From: Planctomycetota bacterium
GTDB taxonomy: Bacteria; Planctomycetota; UBA1135; GCA-002686595
Direction: 5' to 3'
Length of the DNA: 7,783 bases
Assembly: GCA_027623615.1 (NCBI GenBank)
Contig: JAQBVH010000126.1
Span: 1-7,783, forward strand
Part shown: one piece after another, positions 5,827 to 7,783 of the stretch
How the letters are laid out: each line of letters starts with the position of its first letter
Numbering within the stretch: position 1 is the stretch's first letter
Notes under the pieces: generated by a model
Told to the model about the DNA's origin: nothing
The model's input: only the letters and a program-made list of their open reading frames with translations
The model's database searches: none
Made by a program: the position numbers and the translations under genes

Positions 5827-7783
5827 ACTTGATGCGGATCACGTTGACATCGTCAACCGAGATGCGGGCCGTGCGGCCCTGGGTGCCCTCGACGAAGACT
5901 CCGAAGCGGACAGGGTTCTGGCTACGACCGAAGCTCTGGATCTCGAGATCCTGGAGCACCGGCAGGCCATCGATGTAAACGGACACGCGCGTGTGGGAGG
6001 CATCGGCGTTCGTCTCGATCCGCACCCGGCGCGCCTCGCCGTCCCGCCAGGAGTGGTCGGGCAGGTCGATGACCTCCTCCTCGCTGCTGCCCTTGCGGAA
6101 GAAGGTGACCTGGACCTTGCCGCCCTTGTCCCGGCGCAGGGCGACCTTCGAGGTCACGCGCACCTCGTCGGCCCGACCAGGCTGCTCCTTGGAGACGAAC
6201 AGGCCGCCGTTCAGGTCGCGCAGGTCGTGGATCGTGACGGTCGCTTCGACCGCCAGGAAGCGCTCCGCGGGCAGCTGCTGGTAGACCCTGCCGCGGCCGT
6301 TCTTGTCGAGGACCCCCTCGAGCCAGACCTGCCCATCCTTGAGGTTCGAGATCACCCCGTCCTTCTCGTCCAGGCTCCAGCCGTTCTGGATGGACCCGAC
6401 CCGATCGAAGCGGTCGGTCCAGACCTCCTTCAGCTCGTGGCCCTGGATGCGCTTCACCTGGTCGTCGGCGTACTGACGATGATCACTCCCGTTCGGGGCG
6501 TCGTTGATGACGTAGCCGAACTGGTTGATCGCTTCGCCCGACCTGCCGGTCGCGTAGAACCACCAGGCGAGCCCGTTCTTGGCCGACCAGAGCTGCTCGT
6601 CGAGCTCGCGGGCCTCCTGGAACGACTGACCGGCCAAGTCCGTGTTGCCGAGCGAGAAGTGGTTGAAGCCGCGCAGGCTGTGCACGACCGGCCGGCCCGG
6701 GTCGATCGAGAGGGCGCGGTGGTAGTAGCGCTCCGCCGCCTCGAACTCTCCGGTCAGCTGGCTCAGGTGCGCCAGGCCGATGAGAGCGTCCGCGAAGTTG
6801 AGGTTGCGATCCAGGGCTTCGCGATATGCGCTCATCGCCCCGGGCACGTCACCCTGCTGGGTCAACAGGCGCGCGAGCTGGTACAGGATCCAGGGGTCGG
6901 TCGGCTCAGCGAGGTAGGCGCGCTCGATGTAGCTGTAGGCCTCCTCTGGATGACCCGTGATCTCGGCCAGCCACGACAACGCGCGCCAGGCCTGCCAGGC
7001 CCGGAACGGATCCGTGCGCACGGCGCGCTCGAGGGAGCGTAGAGCCAGGGACCACTCCTGCTGATCGATCGCCTGCAGGCCGAGGGCCAGGAGCAGGTCG
7101 AAGCTCGCCTCGGCCACGTCCTGGCCGACCGTGCTCAGGTCGGGGGACTCGGCGTCCTCGAGGAACAGGGCCGCCGAGTAGACCCCGGCCAACCCGCGGT
7201 CGTCGGAGGGGTCGCTCGAGACCACGCCCTGGAAGGCGTCGTGGGACTCCTGCACGCGGCCCAGGTGCAAGAGACACGCACCCAGGTCAGCGCGGATGCC
7301 GGCGCGGGTGCGCGCCCACTCGACCCCGGTCGGTTGGCGGAGGGCCGCCTGCTCGAGCACCTCGATGGCCTCGTCCGCCCGGCCGCGGTCCAGGAGGAAC
7401 CGACCGAAGCGCCAGTTCGCTTCCCAGTCCGTCCGGCGGGCGCGCAGGCCTTCGCGGAAGGACTCCTCGGCGCGGTCGAACAACCGGAACTGGGCCATCA
7501 ACTCACCCAGCCGCGCCCAGGCTGCGGGCTCGGTCGAGAAGCGTCCCTCGGTCAGGCTGCGATAGAGGCTGAAGGCGTCGTCGAAGCGAAAGCCCAGCTC
7601 GTAGCAGCGCGCGAGGCCGAGGAACCCCTCGAGGTCGGACGCGTTCGCCTCGGTCAGCGCGCGATACATCTTCTCGGCGACCTTGAGCGCGCGGTCCGTG
7701 TCGTTGCGCAGCTCCACGCAGCGGTCGGCGAAGCGCGCGGCCTTCTCCGCGTCCCCGGGACCCAGCGGGAGCTTGAACTCGCG
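5825..7783 (-). CDS. TPR-repeat protein with C-terminal concanavalin-A-like domain (N-terminus outside window)
   Basis: The frame is open from the right edge to a TAG at 5825-5827, giving 652 visible residues. It stays open past a possible internal GTG at 7717 (with the coding pattern unbroken), so the true start lies beyond 7783. About residues 30-430 form roughly ten helical TPR-type repeats; clear ones include AAWARLGELMAQFRLFDRAE, PWILYQLARLLTQQGDVPGA, ADALIGLAHLSQLTGEFEAA and the ends YYHRALSIDP and LERAVRTDP. From about residue 455 the protein turns to beta structure: WTDRFDR, GVISNLKDG, FLAVEATVTIHDL, LNGGLFVSKE, RVRIETNAD, VSVYIDGLPVL and ARISVDDVNVIRIK. This resembles the jelly-roll of LamG or DUF1080 (3-keto-disaccharide hydrolase-like) proteins. 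No catalytic residues can be assigned. TPR arrays bind proteins, and the position just upstream of pseudopilin genes suggests a scaffold or assembly partner of the same apparatus; that role is inferred. Signal peptide or membrane anchor cannot be judged. Confidence 0.85.
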   Translation of the reverse strand, partial: REFKLPLGPGDAEKAARFADRCVELRNDTDRALKVAEKMYRALTEANASDLEGFLGLARCYELGFRFDDAFSLYRSLTEGRFSTEPAAWARLGELMAQFRLFDRAEESFREGLRARRTDWEANWRFGRFLLDRGRADEAIEVLEQAALRQPTGVEWARTRAGIRADLGACLLHLGRVQESHDAFQGVVSSDPSDDRGLAGVYSAALFLEDAESPDLSTVGQDVAEASFDLLLALGLQAIDQQEWSLALRSLERAVRTDPFRAWQAWRALSWLAEITGHPEEAYSYIERAYLAEPTDPWILYQLARLLTQQGDVPGAMSAYREALDRNLNFADALIGLAHLSQLTGEFEAAERYYHRALSIDPGRPVVHSLRGFNHFSLGNTDLAGQSFQEARELDEQLWSAKNGLAWWFYATGRSGEAINQFGYVINDAPNGSDHRQYADDQVKRIQGHELKEVWTDRFDRVGSIQNGWSLDEKDGVISNLKDGQVWLEGVLDKNGRGRVYQQLPAERFLAVEATVTIHDLRDLNGGLFVSKEQPGRADEVRVTSKVALRRDKGGKVQVTFFRKGSSEEEVIDLPDHSWRDGEARRVRIETNADASHTRVSVYIDGLPVLQDLEIQSFGRSQNPVRFGVFVEGTQGRTARISVDDVNVIRIK

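Noticed and set aside
5169..5978. 269-codon plus-strand open frame
   Set aside because: Antisense to the gspG-like gene in codon register; the minus strand has the complete GspG motif set.
5993..7042. 349-codon plus-strand open frame
   Set aside because: Antisense to the TPR gene in codon register; the regular Leu/Val-rich pattern is the complement of the TPR helices.
7715..7717. GTG at 7717 as the start of the TPR gene
   Set aside because: The frame stays open for 22 more codons to the window edge with the same coding character (including GDAEKAARFADRC, a TPR-like helix), so the start is most likely outside.
1..7783. tRNA, rRNA, insertion sequence, promoter or terminator elements
   Set aside because: Nothing convincing was seen. 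The window is coding almost end to end and the junctions are too short for an internal promoter or terminator; promoters inside coding sequence cannot be excluded by eye.

Overview
The window is high-GC DNA in which all coding runs on the minus strand, so the genes read from right to left. It holds four consecutive, tightly packed genes and no intergenic gap longer than about 11 bases. The first (right edge) and last (left edge) genes run off the window. In order of transcription they are: the C-terminal part of a large TPR protein that ends in a concanavalin-A-like (jelly-roll) domain; a GspG-type pseudopilin; a GspH-type pseudopilin with a LamG-like domain built into its middle; and a very large GspK-type minor pseudopilin of at least 1385 residues.

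The three pilin-like proteins each start with a type III prepilin signal, a Gly|Phe cleavage site and a hydrophobic helix. This marks them as parts of a type II secretion-like or type IV-pilus-like pseudopilus, assembled at the inner membrane after prepilin peptidase cleavage. The junctions are a 5-base gap, a GTGA stop/start overlap and an 11-base gap that carries a GGAGG ribosome binding site. They imply one operon with coupled translation. GspC, D, E, F, I, J, L and M are not in the window; they could lie outside it or elsewhere in the genome.

The striking point is that three of the four neighbours (the TPR protein, GspH and GspK) carry a LamG/concanavalin-A-like beta-sandwich region, and GspK carries about 875 or more extra residues after its normal end. 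My inference is a pseudopilus whose minor subunits display binding domains, encoded together with a TPR partner. Binding to glycan, protein or the secretion substrate are all possible.

The organism cannot be fixed from this sequence. High GC, LamG-rich secretion-pilin genes and outsized pseudopilins would fit Planctomycetota or a related environmental lineage, but this is an impression and not a demonstrated assignment.

The long open frames on the plus strand, including one of about 4.6 kb at 38-4627, are antisense shadows. The main ones share codon register with the minus-strand genes and stay open because those genes avoid TTA, CTA and TCA codons.
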